A stretch of 64,000 nt of DNA from Nioella ostreopsis (GTDB lineage Bacteria > Pseudomonadota > Alphaproteobacteria > Rhodobacterales > Rhodobacteraceae): positions 1 through 64,000 of the forward strand of contig NZ_RCIQ01000021.1 in assembly GCF_004000255.1 (NCBI RefSeq), written 5' to 3'. The notes under the pieces were generated by a model, which saw only the letters and a list, made by a program, of their open reading frames with translations, did not search any database and was not told the DNA's origin. The number at the start of each line of letters is the position of its first letter. The first letter of the stretch is position 1. The translations under genes and the position numbers were made by a program. Positions 27,087-36,817 of the stretch are shown piece after piece.

Positions 27087-29491
27087 GCGTTCACAAATCC
27101 CTGCCCCATGACGCCGCGCCCCTGCATGTGACCGGCCAGGCCCGCTATGTCGATGACATCCCGGTGCCCGCCAACTGCCTGCATCTGGCTTTCGGACTGG
27201 CCGAGATCGCCCATGGCCGGATCGCCTCCATGAACCTCGACGCGGTGCGCGCGGCCCCCGGTGTGCTCATGGTGCTGGCCGGTGAGGATTTCGACGAGAT
27301 CCCGGATTGTTCGCCCTCCGCCCATGACGAGCCGCTGCTCTCCGATGGCAGCGTGCACTACCTCGGCCAGCCGCTCTTCCTCGTCGCTGCCACCAGCCAC
27401 CTTGCCGCGCGCAAGGCCGCACGGCTGGCTCAGGTCGAGTATGAGGAACTGGAGCCGATCCTGACCATCGAGCAGGCGCTTGCCGCCAACGCAAGGTTCG
27501 AGGATGGCCCCCGCATCTATGAAAAGGGCGATGTCGACGCGGCCCTTGCCCGCGCCGCGCATATCATCGAAGGCCGGATCGAGATAGGCGGGCAGGAGCA
27601 TTTCTATCTGGAGGGTCAGGCCGCGCTGGTCCTGCCGCAGGAAGGCGGCGACATGGTGGTGCATTGCTCCACCCAGCACCCGTCGGAAATACAGCACAAG
27701 GTTGCCCATGCGCTCCATCGCCCGATGAACGCGGTGCGGGTCGAAGTGCGGCGCATGGGCGGCGGCTTCGGCGGTAAGGAAAGCCAGGGCAACCATCTGG
27801 CCATCGCCTGCGCCATGGTCGCGGATCGCACGGGGCGGCCCGTGAAAATGCGCTATGACCGCGACGATGACATGATGATCACCGGCAAGCGGCACGATTT
27901 CCGGATCGATTACCGCGCGGGCGTCGATGCCCATGGCAAGCTGACCGGTGTCGATTTCGTGCAGATGACCCGCTGCGGTTGGGCGATGGACCTGTCCCTG
28001 CCCGTGGCCGACCGGGCCATGCTGCATGCGGACAACGCCTATCACCTGCCCGCCGCGCGGATCACGTCGCACCGGCTGCGCACCAATACCCAAAGCGCCA
28101 CTGCCTATCGCGGCTTTGGCGGCCCTCAGGGGGTTCTGGGGATCGAGCGGGTGATGGACCATATCGCCCACACGCTCGGGCTCGACCCGCTGGAGGTGCG
28201 GAAAGCCAACTATTACGCCGAGATGGGCGGCAAGGCCGGCGTGAATGTCGAAGAGGGCGTCGAGGCGAAGGGCGCCGGGACTGCCCACAAAATCAGCTCC
28301 GGCACCGGGGGTGCAAAACGCTTCGGCGGCGCGCATTCGCCCGAACCGATGGAAGCGGGGCAACAGACGACGCCCTATCACATGCCGGTGACGGATTTCA
28401 TCCTGAACGGGCTGACCGCGAAACTGGCGGAGGCTTGCGACTACCACGCCCGCCGTGCCGCGATTGCGGAATGGAACGCCAGCCAGCCGGTGCTGAAGCG
28501 CGGGCTAGCCCTGACGCCCGTGAAGTTCGGCATCTCCTTCACGCTGACCCATCTCAATCAGGCGGGCGCGCTGGTGCATGTCTACACTGACGGCTCGATC
28601 CACCTGAACCACGGCGGCACGGAAATGGGTCAGGGCCTGTTTCAGAAGGTGGCACAAGTCGCCGCTGACCGCTTCGGCGTACCGCTCGACCGGGTCAAGA
28701 TCACCGCGACCGATACCGGCAAGGTGCCGAATACCTCGGCGACCGCCGCGTCGTCGGGCTCCGACCTGAACGGGATGGCGGTGAAAGCCGCTTGCGACAC
28801 GATCCGCGACCGGATGGCGGAGTTCTTTGCCGAACAGTACCAGACCAAGCCCGCGCAGGTCCGCTTTGCGGATGGCATGGTCCATGTAGGCAATGAGGCG
28901 ATCCCCTTCGACGAGGCCGCGAACCGCGCCTATGTCGGTCGGGTCAGCCTGTCAGCCACAGGCTTCTACAAGACGCCGGAGGTCGCATGGGACCGCATCG
29001 TCGGGCGCGGGCGGCCCTTCTTCTACTTCGCCCAAGGCGCGGCCTGTTCCGAGGTCGTCATCGACACGCTGACCGGCGAAAACCGCATCCTGCGCACCGA
29101 CATCCTGCATGACGCGGGCAGCAGCCTGAACCCTGTTCTCGATATCGGGCAGGTGGAAGGGGCTTTCGTACAGGGCGCGGGCTGGCTGACGACCGAGGAA
29201 CTGGTCTGGGACGATAAGGGACGCCTGCGCACCCACGCGCCCTCGACCTACAAGATCCCCGCCTGTTCGGACCGACCCCGCGTCTTCAACGTCGCGCTCT
29301 GGGACGCGCCGAACCCGGCAGAGACGATCTATCGCTCCAAGGCCGTGGGCGAGCCGCCCTTCATGCACGGGATCAGCGTCTGGTCCGCCTTGGCCGAGGC
29401 CGTGGCCGCCTGCGGGCCGAACTACGCCGACCTGCAAGCCCCCGCCACCGCCGAGGAAGTCCTCTCCGCCGTCAAGAGGGCGAGAGGATGA
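27083..29491 (+). CDS. xdhB: Xanthine dehydrogenase large subunit (molybdopterin-binding)
   Basis: An 802-residue molybdopterin subunit that hydroxylates hypoxanthine to xanthine and uric acid. Typical landmarks are [31 protein letters not shown] (with the purine-contacting Arg), [17 protein letters not shown], and the C-terminal [16 protein letters not shown], whose Glu is the catalytic base. A stretch of low-complexity Gly/Ala (about 380-410) looks like a surface insertion. It overlaps its neighbours by four bases on both sides. Confidence 0.96.
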   Translation: MSVHKSLPHDAAPLHVTGQARYVDDIPVPANCLHLAFGLAEIAHGRIASMNLDAVRAAPGVLMVLAGEDFDEIPDCSPSAHDEPLLSDGSVHYLGQPLFLVAATSHLAARKAARLAQVEYEELEPILTIEQALAANARFEDGPRIYEKGDVDAALARAAHIIEGRIEIGGQEHFYLEGQAALVLPQEGGDMVVHCSTQHPSEIQHKVAHALHRPMNAVRVEVRRMGGGFGGKESQGNHLAIACAMVADRTGRPVKMRYDRDDDMMITGKRHDFRIDYRAGVDAHGKLTGVDFVQMTRCGWAMDLSLPVADRAMLHADNAYHLPAARITSHRLRTNTQSATAYRGFGGPQGVLGIERVMDHIAHTLGLDPLEVRKANYYAEMGGKAGVNVEEGVEAKGAGTAHKISSGTGGAKRFGGAHSPEPMEAGQQTTPYHMPVTDFILNGLTAKLAEACDYHARRAAIAEWNASQPVLKRGLALTPVKFGISFTLTHLNQAGALVHVYTDGSIHLNHGGTEMGQGLFQKVAQVAADRFGVPLDRVKITATDTGKVPNTSATAASSGSDLNGMAVKAACDTIRDRMAEFFAEQYQTKPAQVRFADGMVHVGNEAIPFDEAANRAYVGRVSLSATGFYKTPEVAWDRIVGRGRPFFYFAQGAACSEVVIDTLTGENRILRTDILHDAGSSLNPVLDIGQVEGAFVQGAGWLTTEELVWDDKGRLRTHAPSTYKIPACSDRPRVFNVALWDAPNPAETIYRSKAVGEPPFMHGISVWSALAEAVAACGPNYADLQAPATAEEVLSAVKRARG

Positions 29492-30459
29492 GCTTCGACC
29501 TTGACGCCCTTCGCGCCGCTGTGGCTGCGCATGGCCGCGTTGCGCGGGTCGTAATCGCAGGCTCAGCCGGATCGGTGCCGCGCGAGGCCGGCACCGCTAT
29601 GCTGGTCTGGGCGGATGGCCAGTCCGGCACCATCGGCGGCGGCGCGCTGGAATTTCAGGCGGTGGACCGGGCGCGTCAGACGCTGTCTGGCGATGACCGT
29701 TTCGACAAGGTGCCGCTCGGCCCCGGTCTGGGCCAGTGCTGCGGCGGGGCGGTGCAGCTGCTGACCGAGATCTGGGACACGGCGCGGCTTGCGACTGTTA
29801 CGGGCGACGCCCACGCCCGCCCCCTGCCCGGCTCTGCACCTGATTTGCCGCTGAAACTCGCAGGCCAGATGCGCGCCGCGCGGGCGGGTCATCGCCCGGT
29901 GGAAACCGCGATGGTGCAGGGCTGGTTCGTGGAACCGATCCGGGCCGAAGCCACACCGCTCTGGGTCTGGGGCGCGGGCCATGTTGGGCGAGCTATCGTG
30001 GCCACGCTTGCCGCGCTACCGGACTTCGCTATCACCTGGGTCGACAGCGCCCCGGATCGCTTCCCACAGGAGATCCCGCAAGGCGTCACCGCCCTGCCCG
30101 CGCCGGATATGCCCGCTGCCATGCGGCTGGCGCCCCCGGACGCGCAGCACCTGATCCTGACCTATAGCCACGAGATCGACCTGGTGCTCTGCCACGGCGC
30201 GCTAAGCCACGGGTTCCGCTTCTGCGGCCTCATCGGCTCGGCCACCAAATGGGTCCGCTTTCGCAAGCGATTGCAGCAGCTTGGCCACTCGGACGCCCAG
30301 ATTTCGCGCATCACCTGCCCAATCGGCGACCCCAGCCTCGGCAAACACCCGCAGGCCATTGCCGTTGGGGTTGCCACCAGCCTAATCAGGGGCGCCACGC
30401 GCACCGACCTGCACCAAGACGAAGACCGCGATCTGCGGCACCACTCGGGAGGGGAGTGA
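29488..30459 (+). CDS. xdhC: XdhC molybdenum-cofactor maturation factor
   Basis: A 323-residue XdhC. The N-terminal domain has GSVPREAGTAMLVWADGQSGTIGGGALE and the conserved GQCCGGAVQLL, whose cysteine is implicated in cofactor binding. The C-terminal Rossmann domain starts with VWGAGHVGRAIVATLAALP. In Rhodobacter capsulatus XdhC holds Moco, allows its sulfuration and inserts it into XdhB. It is not a subunit of the finished enzyme. The ABC transporter genes start 36 bases later on the same strand. Confidence 0.94.
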   Translation: MSFDLDALRAAVAAHGRVARVVIAGSAGSVPREAGTAMLVWADGQSGTIGGGALEFQAVDRARQTLSGDDRFDKVPLGPGLGQCCGGAVQLLTEIWDTARLATVTGDAHARPLPGSAPDLPLKLAGQMRAARAGHRPVETAMVQGWFVEPIRAEATPLWVWGAGHVGRAIVATLAALPDFAITWVDSAPDRFPQEIPQGVTALPAPDMPAAMRLAPPDAQHLILTYSHEIDLVLCHGALSHGFRFCGLIGSATKWVRFRKRLQQLGHSDAQISRITCPIGDPSLGKHPQAIAVGVATSLIRGATRTDLHQDEDRDLRHHSGGE

Positions 30460-30495
30460 CATGACACAACCAGGAACGAGACAGGAGGACGTCAC

Positions 30496-32037
30496 ATGAC
30501 CGGCGACCCCCTGCTTTCCATCAACAACATCACCAAGGCCTATCCGGGCGTCGTGGCAAACAGCGACGTGTCGTTCCAGATCCAGCCGGGTGAAGTTCAC
30601 GCTCTGCTTGGCGAAAACGGCGCTGGCAAATCGACGCTTGTGAAGATGATCTACGGCCTCGTGCGGCCCGATAGCGGGTCCATGACCTTTCGCGGCGAGG
30701 CCTATGCACCGCCGGAACCGCGCGTCGCCCGGTCCACCGGCGTGGCGATGGTGTTCCAGCATTTCTCGCTCTTCGAGGCGCTGAACGTGGCCGAAAACAT
30801 CGCGCTTGGCATGGAGAACCCGCCGCCGCAGCGCGATCTCGCCAAACGCATCCGCGAGGTGAGCGAAGCTTACGGCCTGCCGCTCGACCCCGATCGTCTG
30901 GTGGGCGACCTGTCAGCAGGCGAACGTCAGCGGGTGGAAATCATCCGCTGCCTTCTGCAGGACCCAAAGCTGCTGATCATGGACGAACCGACCAGCGTGC
31001 TGACCCCGCAGGAGGTGGAGATTCTCTTCCACACCCTGCGCAAGCTGGCAGCCGAGGGCACCTCGATCCTCTATATCAGCCACAAGCTGGAAGAAATCCG
31101 CGCCCTTTGTGACGAGGCGACGATCCTGCGGCTTGGCAAGGTGGTGGGCAATTGCACCCCGCGCGACACATCCGCCGCTGAAATGGCCGAATTGATGGTC
31201 GGCAAGTCGCTGGCCACCCCCGCCCGCGACAATGCCGAACTGGGCGAGGTGATCCTGAAGGTCGCAGGCCTGTCGGTGGAACCATCGAACCCCTTCGGCA
31301 CCCCGCTGCGTCACGTCGGAATCGAACTGCGCGCAGGCGAGGTTCTGGGCATCGGCGGGGTGGCTGGCAACGGTCAGGACGAGCTGCTGGCGGCGCTCTC
31401 GGGCGAAGTCACCACGCCCCCGGGGACGATTACACTCAACAAGACCCCGATTGGCGACAAGGGCCCGAACGAGCGGCGCGAAATGGGCATCCTCTGCGCG
31501 CCGGAAGAACGTCTCGGCCATGCCGCCGCGCCGGATATGAGCCTTGTCGAAAACGCCCTGCTGACCGCGCGCCAACGCAAGAACCTTGCGGATAGCGGCT
31601 TCGTCAACTGGGGGGCAACGCGCGCCTATGCCGAAAAGGTCATCGCCGATTTCGACGTGCGCACCCCCGGCCCCGACAACGTGGCCCGGTCACTGTCCGG
31701 CGGCAATCTGCAGAAATTCGTCATCGGACGGGAAATCCTGCAGGATCCGACGGTTCTGGTGGTCAACCAGCCGACCTGGGGCGTCGATGCCTCGGCTGCG
31801 GCCGATATCCGGCAGGCGATCCTCGATCTGGCCCAGAAGGGCGCGGGCGTCATCGTCATCAGTCAGGATCTGGATGAATTGCTGGAGGTGTCCGACAATT
31901 TCGCCGCCCTCAACGAAGGCCGCCTGTCAAACGTGCGCACGACGCGCGACCTGACCATGGAAACCATCGGGCTGATGCTGGGTGGGGCGCATGACATGCA
32001 TGATCTGGACGAGGAGGCAATCCATGCTGAGGCTTGA
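30496..32037 (+). CDS. ABC transporter ATPase, nucleoside/purine (BMP) type, two fused domains
   Basis: A 513-residue ATPase with two nucleotide-binding domains in one chain, as in simple-sugar and nucleoside importers. Domain 1 has GENGAGKST (39-47) and signature LSAGERQRVEI; domain 2 keeps LSGGNLQKFVIGREI but has a degenerate P-loop (GVAGNGQDE). AGGAGG precedes the ATG. It overlaps the first permease gene by 14 bases. Placement directly after xdhABC points to uptake of nucleosides, xanthine or related purines. Confidence 0.92.
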   Translation: MTGDPLLSINNITKAYPGVVANSDVSFQIQPGEVHALLGENGAGKSTLVKMIYGLVRPDSGSMTFRGEAYAPPEPRVARSTGVAMVFQHFSLFEALNVAENIALGMENPPPQRDLAKRIREVSEAYGLPLDPDRLVGDLSAGERQRVEIIRCLLQDPKLLIMDEPTSVLTPQEVEILFHTLRKLAAEGTSILYISHKLEEIRALCDEATILRLGKVVGNCTPRDTSAAEMAELMVGKSLATPARDNAELGEVILKVAGLSVEPSNPFGTPLRHVGIELRAGEVLGIGGVAGNGQDELLAALSGEVTTPPGTITLNKTPIGDKGPNERREMGILCAPEERLGHAAAPDMSLVENALLTARQRKNLADSGFVNWGATRAYAEKVIADFDVRTPGPDNVARSLSGGNLQKFVIGREILQDPTVLVVNQPTWGVDASAAADIRQAILDLAQKGAGVIVISQDLDELLEVSDNFAALNEGRLSNVRTTRDLTMETIGLMLGGAHDMHDLDEEAIHAEA

Positions 32038-33109
32038 GAAAAGACCTGCCCCGTCCCGGGCATGGACAGCCGCCACGCCAGTTCTGGCGGTTGTGCTGAC
32101 CATGATTGCCGGTGGGATCATGTTCGCCCTTCTGGGCAAGAACCCGTTCGAGGCGATCCGCATCATCTTCTGGGATCCGCTGTTTCATGAAAGCTTCGCC
32201 GCTTATTCGCGGCCGCAGCTTCTGGTCAAGGCCGGTCCGCTGATCCTGATCGCCATCGGTCTTGCGCTCGGCTTTCGGGCGGGCGTGTGGAACATCGGGG
32301 CCGAGGGCCAGTATATCATGGGCGCCATCGCCGGTGCGTCCTTCGGGCTGGCCTTCTACCCGTCGGAAAGCCCGCTGATCTTTCCCGGCATGATCATCGC
32401 CGGGGCGCTTGGCGGGTGGGCCTGGTCGATGATCCCGGCGATCCTCAAGACCCGGTTCCGCACCAATGAAATCCTCGTGTCGCTGCTGCTGGTCTACGTG
32501 GCCGAGAAGTTTCTCGCCTCTGCCGCAACCGGTTTCCTGCGCAACCCCGAAGGCCACGGCTTTCCCGGATCGCGCAATCTCAGCCGCATCGAGTCCATGA
32601 ACAACCCCGAACTGATCTCGGGCACCGGCATGCATTGGGGCATCGTGGCGGCCTTCATCGCGGTCATCACTGCCTATGTGCTGCTGAACAAGCATGTTCT
32701 GGGCTACCAGATCAAACTCGCCGGTCAGGCCCCGCGCGCCGCCCGCTTTGCGGGAGTGAACCCCAATCGCCTTATCGTGCTGTGCCTCGGCATGTCCGGT
32801 GCACTGGCCGGGCTCGCGGGCCTCTTCGAGGTCTCCGGCCCCGCCGGTCAGATCAGCATCGACTTCAACGTGGGCTATGGCTTCACCGCGATCATCGTGG
32901 CCTTCCTGGGCCGTCTTCACCCCATCGGCATCCTGCTGGCGGGGCTCCTGATGGCGCTGACCTATATCGGCGGTGAACTGGCGCAGCTGATGCTGCAAAT
33001 TCCCGCCCCGGCGATACAGGCCTTCCAGGGCATGCTGCTGTTCTTCCTGCTGGCCGTCGATGTGCTGTCGACCTACCGTATCCGCTTCAAGAAAGAGGGG
33101 GTCGCATGA
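32024..33109 (+). CDS. ABC transporter permease, nucleoside/BMP type (first)
   Basis: A 361-residue permease of the branched-chain/ribose superfamily with about nine to ten helices. It shows the family's GFRAGVWNIGAEGQYIMGAI block and the cytoplasmic coupling loop PRAARFAGVNPNRLI. GAGGAGG is six bases before the ATG at 32024, which fixes the start and gives a 14-base overlap with the ATPase gene; the longer frame is not needed. Confidence 0.92.
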   Translation: MLRLEKRPAPSRAWTAATPVLAVVLTMIAGGIMFALLGKNPFEAIRIIFWDPLFHESFAAYSRPQLLVKAGPLILIAIGLALGFRAGVWNIGAEGQYIMGAIAGASFGLAFYPSESPLIFPGMIIAGALGGWAWSMIPAILKTRFRTNEILVSLLLVYVAEKFLASAATGFLRNPEGHGFPGSRNLSRIESMNNPELISGTGMHWGIVAAFIAVITAYVLLNKHVLGYQIKLAGQAPRAARFAGVNPNRLIVLCLGMSGALAGLAGLFEVSGPAGQISIDFNVGYGFTAIIVAFLGRLHPIGILLAGLLMALTYIGGELAQLMLQIPAPAIQAFQGMLLFFLLAVDVLSTYRIRFKKEGVA

Positions 33110-34032
33110 TGGGTATTGATCCAATCACCCTGATCGTCGCTCTGATCACCGTTTCCACCCCGGTGCTGCTGGCCGCGATCGGCGAGCTTGTCGTCGAGAA
33201 GACCGGGGTCCTGAACCTCGGCGTCGAAGGCATGATGATCACCGGTGCCGTCATGGGCTTCGTAGTCGCCGTCAACACCGGCTCGCCCACGCTCGGCTTT
33301 CTGGCGGGCATGGCCAGCGGTATGGCGCTGTCCCTCATCTTCGGCGTTCTGACCCAGCTCTTGCTGTCCAACCAGGTGGCCACCGGGCTGGCGCTGACGC
33401 TCTTCGGGCTCGGGCTCTCTGCCCTGCTTGGAGTGGGCTATCCCGGCTCGACCCCTCCGGTGGTGTCCGACCCGTTCCCGGCCGCGATGGCGGAGATTCC
33501 GGTGATCGGTCCGATCCTGTTCGGACATTCGCTGGTGATCTACCTGTCGGTCCTTCTGGTCGCGGCGGTCTGGTATGTGCTTGGCTACACCAAGATGGGC
33601 TTGATCATCCGCGCCGTGGGGGAAAACCACGATGCCGCCCATGCGCTCGGCTACAAGGTGATCCGCATCCGTCTGATGGCGATCATGTTCGGGGGCGCCT
33701 GTGCAGGTCTCGGCGGCGCGTTCCTGTCTATCGTGCGGGTTCAGAACTGGGTCGACGGGATGACCGCGGGCGCAGGCTGGATCGCGCTGGCACTGGTCGT
33801 CTTCGCCAGTTGGAAACCCTGGCGCGCGCTGCTCGGGGCCTATCTGTTCGGTGGCGTCACGGCCCTGCAATTGCGCCTTCAGGCAGCGGGCATCGACATC
33901 CCGGTCGAGATCCTTGCGATGTCGCCCTATGTCATCACCATCGTCGTGCTGGTGATCATGTCCTCCGACAAGAGCCGTACCGCATTGAATGCGCCCGCCG
34001 CTCTTGGCAAGGTGTTCCATGCAACCGGCTAG
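33106..34032 (+). CDS. ABC transporter permease, nucleoside/BMP type (second)
   Basis: A 308-residue permease with about eight to nine helices. It pairs with the preceding permease: LLAAIGELVVEKTGVLNLGVEGMMITGAV is the N-terminal signature and ENHDAAHALGYKVIRIRLMAIMFGG is the coupling loop. The ATG overlaps the previous stop (ATGA). The two permeases form the heterodimeric channel of a BMP-type importer. Confidence 0.92.
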   Translation: MMGIDPITLIVALITVSTPVLLAAIGELVVEKTGVLNLGVEGMMITGAVMGFVVAVNTGSPTLGFLAGMASGMALSLIFGVLTQLLLSNQVATGLALTLFGLGLSALLGVGYPGSTPPVVSDPFPAAMAEIPVIGPILFGHSLVIYLSVLLVAAVWYVLGYTKMGLIIRAVGENHDAAHALGYKVIRIRLMAIMFGGACAGLGGAFLSIVRVQNWVDGMTAGAGWIALALVVFASWKPWRALLGAYLFGGVTALQLRLQAAGIDIPVEILAMSPYVITIVVLVIMSSDKSRTALNAPAALGKVFHATG

Positions 34033-34040
34033 GAGGACAC

Positions 34041-34802
34041 ATGACTCGCGGCGCGATTCTGCAGGCACTGGATGGCACACATCCGACCATCGGGCGGGGC
34101 ATCGCAATTGCCCTGCAGCTGCTGATCATCGTCTCGGCCGTCGCCATTGCGCTGGAAACCGTGCAAAGCCTGCCGACAGAGGTGCGCCAGGTGCTGCTGG
34201 TGGTGGAATACAGCGTTCTGGCGATCTTCACGGCGGAATATCTGCTGCGGCTGGCCTGTTCGCCGAAACCCCTGCGCTATGCGCTCAGCTTCTGGGGACT
34301 CGTGGACTTCCTGTCGATCGTGCCCGCAATCCTGTTCCTGGTGCCCGACGCCCAGTCCATCCGCTCGCTGCGTCTTCTGCGGCTCATCCGTCTGCTGAAG
34401 CTCTTCCATGCCAGCCATGCGCTGGACCGGCTGGCCCGCGCCTTCCAGAAAAACCGGGACGAGCTGTGGATCTTCAGCTTCATCGCGCTCGTCGTGCTCT
34501 ACCTGTCAGCCGTGGGTATCTACCATTTCGAGCATCAGGCCCAGCCCGACACCTTCGGCTCGATCCCCGCCTGCCTGTGGTGGTCTCTGGCAACCCTGAC
34601 CACCGTGGGCTATGGCGATGTCTATCCCATCACTCTGGCGGGGCGGGCCTTTACCGGCATCGTGCTGCTGGTCGGGCTCGGGGTGATCGCGGTGCCCGCC
34701 GGCCTGATCACAAGCGCCCTTCTGGAGGGCGATCTTGAGGATCCGATAACGGATCTCGACCTAGAAACAGAATACGAAACAGACACCAACAAGGAGACCT
34801 GA
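34041..34802 (+). CDS. Voltage-sensor potassium channel (6-TM, Kv type)
   Basis: A 253-residue channel subunit. The selectivity filter TTVGYGD lies at 187-193 after the pore helix CLWWSLATL. The fourth segment has a regular voltage-sensor array: Arg108, Arg111, Arg114, Arg117, Lys120, one basic residue every third position. Six helices plus a short acidic tail; no cytoplasmic ligand domain. AGGAGG is five bases from ATG 34041, eight bases after the second permease stop, and the BMP gene starts two bases after its stop. So it is embedded inside the ABC operon. Confidence 0.92.
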   Translation: MTRGAILQALDGTHPTIGRGIAIALQLLIIVSAVAIALETVQSLPTEVRQVLLVVEYSVLAIFTAEYLLRLACSPKPLRYALSFWGLVDFLSIVPAILFLVPDAQSIRSLRLLRLIRLLKLFHASHALDRLARAFQKNRDELWIFSFIALVVLYLSAVGIYHFEHQAQPDTFGSIPACLWWSLATLTTVGYGDVYPITLAGRAFTGIVLLVGLGVIAVPAGLITSALLEGDLEDPITDLDLETEYETDTNKET

Positions 34803-34804
34803 GA

Positions 34805-35884
34805 ATGAAGACACTCACCAAGATCATGGCAGTCAGCGCGCTGTCGCTCGGCCTTGCCGCGCCGGCGCTGGCGCAGGACGATCCGACACAGGTCGGCTTC
34901 ATCTATGTCGGTTCCATCGGCGATCTCGGCTGGACCTATGAACATGACCGCGCCCGTCTGGCCGTGGAAGAGCATTTCGGCGATGCCGTCGAAACCAGCT
35001 ATGTGGAAAACGTGCCGGAAGGCGCGGATGCGGAACGCGTGCTGACCCAGATGGCCCTGTCGGGTGCCGACCTGATCTTCACCACGTCCTTCGGCTACAT
35101 GGACCCGACCAATGCCGTGGCCGAGCGGTTCCCGAACGTGCGCTTCGAACATGCCACCGGCTATCGCCGCGACCATCCGAACGTGTCCACCTATTCGGCC
35201 CGATTCTATGAAGGCCGCGCCGTGATGGGCCATATCGCCGGGCACATGACCGAGTCGAACATCGTCGGCTATATCGCCTCCTTCCCGATCCCCGAAGTGA
35301 TCCGCGGCATCAACTCGGCCTTCATTCACGCCCGCGAAGTGAACCCCGATGTCGAATTCCGCATCGTCTGGGCCTACACCTGGTTCGATCCGGCTGTCGA
35401 GGCAGACGCCGCACAGGCGCTGATCGACCAGGGCGCCGACGTGATCATGCAGCACACCGACTCCACCGCGCCGATGACCGTGCTGGCGGAAGCGGGCGCA
35501 TTTGGGTTCGGTCAGGCCTCTGACATGTACCAGTTCGCCCCGGCTCCGCGCATCTCGGCCATCATCGACGATTGGGCGCCCTACTACATCGCCCGCACCC
35601 AGGCGGTCATGGACGGCACCTGGGAAAGCACCGACACCTGGGACGGCATCGGCCCGGGCATGGTCGGCATCGGTGAAATGACCGACGCGATCCCGGAAGA
35701 AGTGCGCGCCTCGGCGCAGGCCCTGCAAGCAGCCATCGCTGCGGGTGACTACCACCCCTTCACCGGCCCGCTGAACCGTCAGGACGGCAGCGCATGGCTG
35801 GCAGAAGGCGAAGTGGCTGATGACGGCACCCTGCTCGGCATGAACTTCTACGTCGAAGGCATCACCGGCGACGTGCCGAACTGA
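34805..35884 (+). CDS. BMP-family substrate-binding protein of the ABC transporter
   Basis: A 359-residue periplasmic binding protein of the BmpA/PnrA family, which bind nucleosides or purines. The signal peptide ends at ALA-QD (residue 23). The mature protein has VGFIYVGSIGDLGWTYEHDRAR and GRAVMGHIAGHMT, landmarks of the family. It lacks a lipobox cysteine, so it should be soluble in the periplasm. It is the last gene of the operon and is followed by a strong terminator. Confidence 0.94.
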   Translation: MKTLTKIMAVSALSLGLAAPALAQDDPTQVGFIYVGSIGDLGWTYEHDRARLAVEEHFGDAVETSYVENVPEGADAERVLTQMALSGADLIFTTSFGYMDPTNAVAERFPNVRFEHATGYRRDHPNVSTYSARFYEGRAVMGHIAGHMTESNIVGYIASFPIPEVIRGINSAFIHAREVNPDVEFRIVWAYTWFDPAVEADAAQALIDQGADVIMQHTDSTAPMTVLAEAGAFGFGQASDMYQFAPAPRISAIIDDWAPYYIARTQAVMDGTWESTDTWDGIGPGMVGIGEMTDAIPEEVRASAQALQAAIAAGDYHPFTGPLNRQDGSAWLAEGEVADDGTLLGMNFYVEGITGDVPN

Positions 35885-35908
35885 TCTCCTTGCGACTGAT
35901 CTTGGAAG

Positions 35909-35934
35909 GGCCCGCCACACTGGCGGGCCTTTTT
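35909..35934 (+). terminator. Intrinsic terminator after the ABC operon
   Basis: GGCCCGCCA, three-base loop, TGGCGGGCC, then five Ts. The stem nearly repeats that of the terminator at 8710. Confidence 0.92.
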
Positions 35935-35935
35935 C

Positions 35936-36700
35936 TTAGCTCGGGTGCCGGATAAAAGGGGAATAGCTGGGACTGTCAGGCTTCAACCGCCCGTCTGCAT
36001 CGAAATCCGTATCCGCGTTGAACCGCATCAGGTGCCGGTCCGCCAGCCCGGCCAGCAATGCCTGCTGGCCGTCCAGAACCCCCGTCAACCGCGCCCGCAG
36101 CGCCGCCTCTTCCGCCCCTTCGTAATAGCCATGCACGCCGTGCACGGGCTCCGGTTCGAACACGCCGACTCCCAGATAGCGCAAGGTCTGCGCGGCGGGC
36201 CACAGCAGCAGCCGGAGGTCGCCCTCCTTGCCATCGGGCCCGCTTTCGGCCGCACTGGCCCCGGTGGTCACACAGAACAGCGCCCGCTTGCCGCGACACA
36301 GCCCGGAATCAAACCGCTGATCCACGCTGTGCAAGACACCATGCGAGAGAACCCGGTCGAACCAGCCTTTCAACACCGCGGGCGGCGCGAACCACCAGAT
36401 CGGGAAATGCAGGATCAGCAGGTCGGCGGCCCTGACCTTGTCGATTTCGCGGGCCACGTCGGCCGGGATCGTCCCTGCCCCGGCGGCCTCCTCCTGCGCT
36501 TTGAGCGGGTCAAACGCCCGATCCACCCGATAACCCTTGTAATGCCGCCGCCCTTCCACAGCGTCAAACCCCATGGCGCAAAGGTCGCTTTCCAGCACCT
36601 CATAGCCCAGCGCCCGGCAGGCCCGCGCGCTGGCCTCGGCCCAGGCCCCGTTGAACGATCCCGGATCGGGATGCGCCAATACGATCAATGCGGTGGTCAT
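35936..36700 (-). CDS. Flavodoxin-fold NAD(P)H-dependent oxidoreductase
   Basis: A 254-residue FMN/FAD quinone reductase of the NQO1/MdaB/KefF type. ALIVLAHPDPGSFNGAWAEAS at the start is the phosphate-binding block; FPIWWFAPPAVLKGWFDRVLSHG is the family's W-W-F/P motif at the flavin; FCVTTGASAAESGPDG follows. It reduces quinones or nitro compounds by two electrons. The gene is convergent with the ABC operon, its stop touching the terminator. Confidence 0.88.
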   Translation of the reverse strand: MTTALIVLAHPDPGSFNGAWAEASARACRALGYEVLESDLCAMGFDAVEGRRHYKGYRVDRAFDPLKAQEEAAGAGTIPADVAREIDKVRAADLLILHFPIWWFAPPAVLKGWFDRVLSHGVLHSVDQRFDSGLCRGKRALFCVTTGASAAESGPDGKEGDLRLLLWPAAQTLRYLGVGVFEPEPVHGVHGYYEGAEEAALRARLTGVLDGQQALLAGLADRHLMRFNADTDFDADGRLKPDSPSYSPFIRHPS

Positions 36701-36817
36701 GCCCTGCCCCTGTTCTGCTCTTGTCGCCCGAAATCCTAGCCCGCTCTTCCGGGCAAGGACAGTCCCGGATGCAGCTGCCCCCTTGCCTGCCCCGTCCGGT
36801 CATGCCACCCATTCGCC

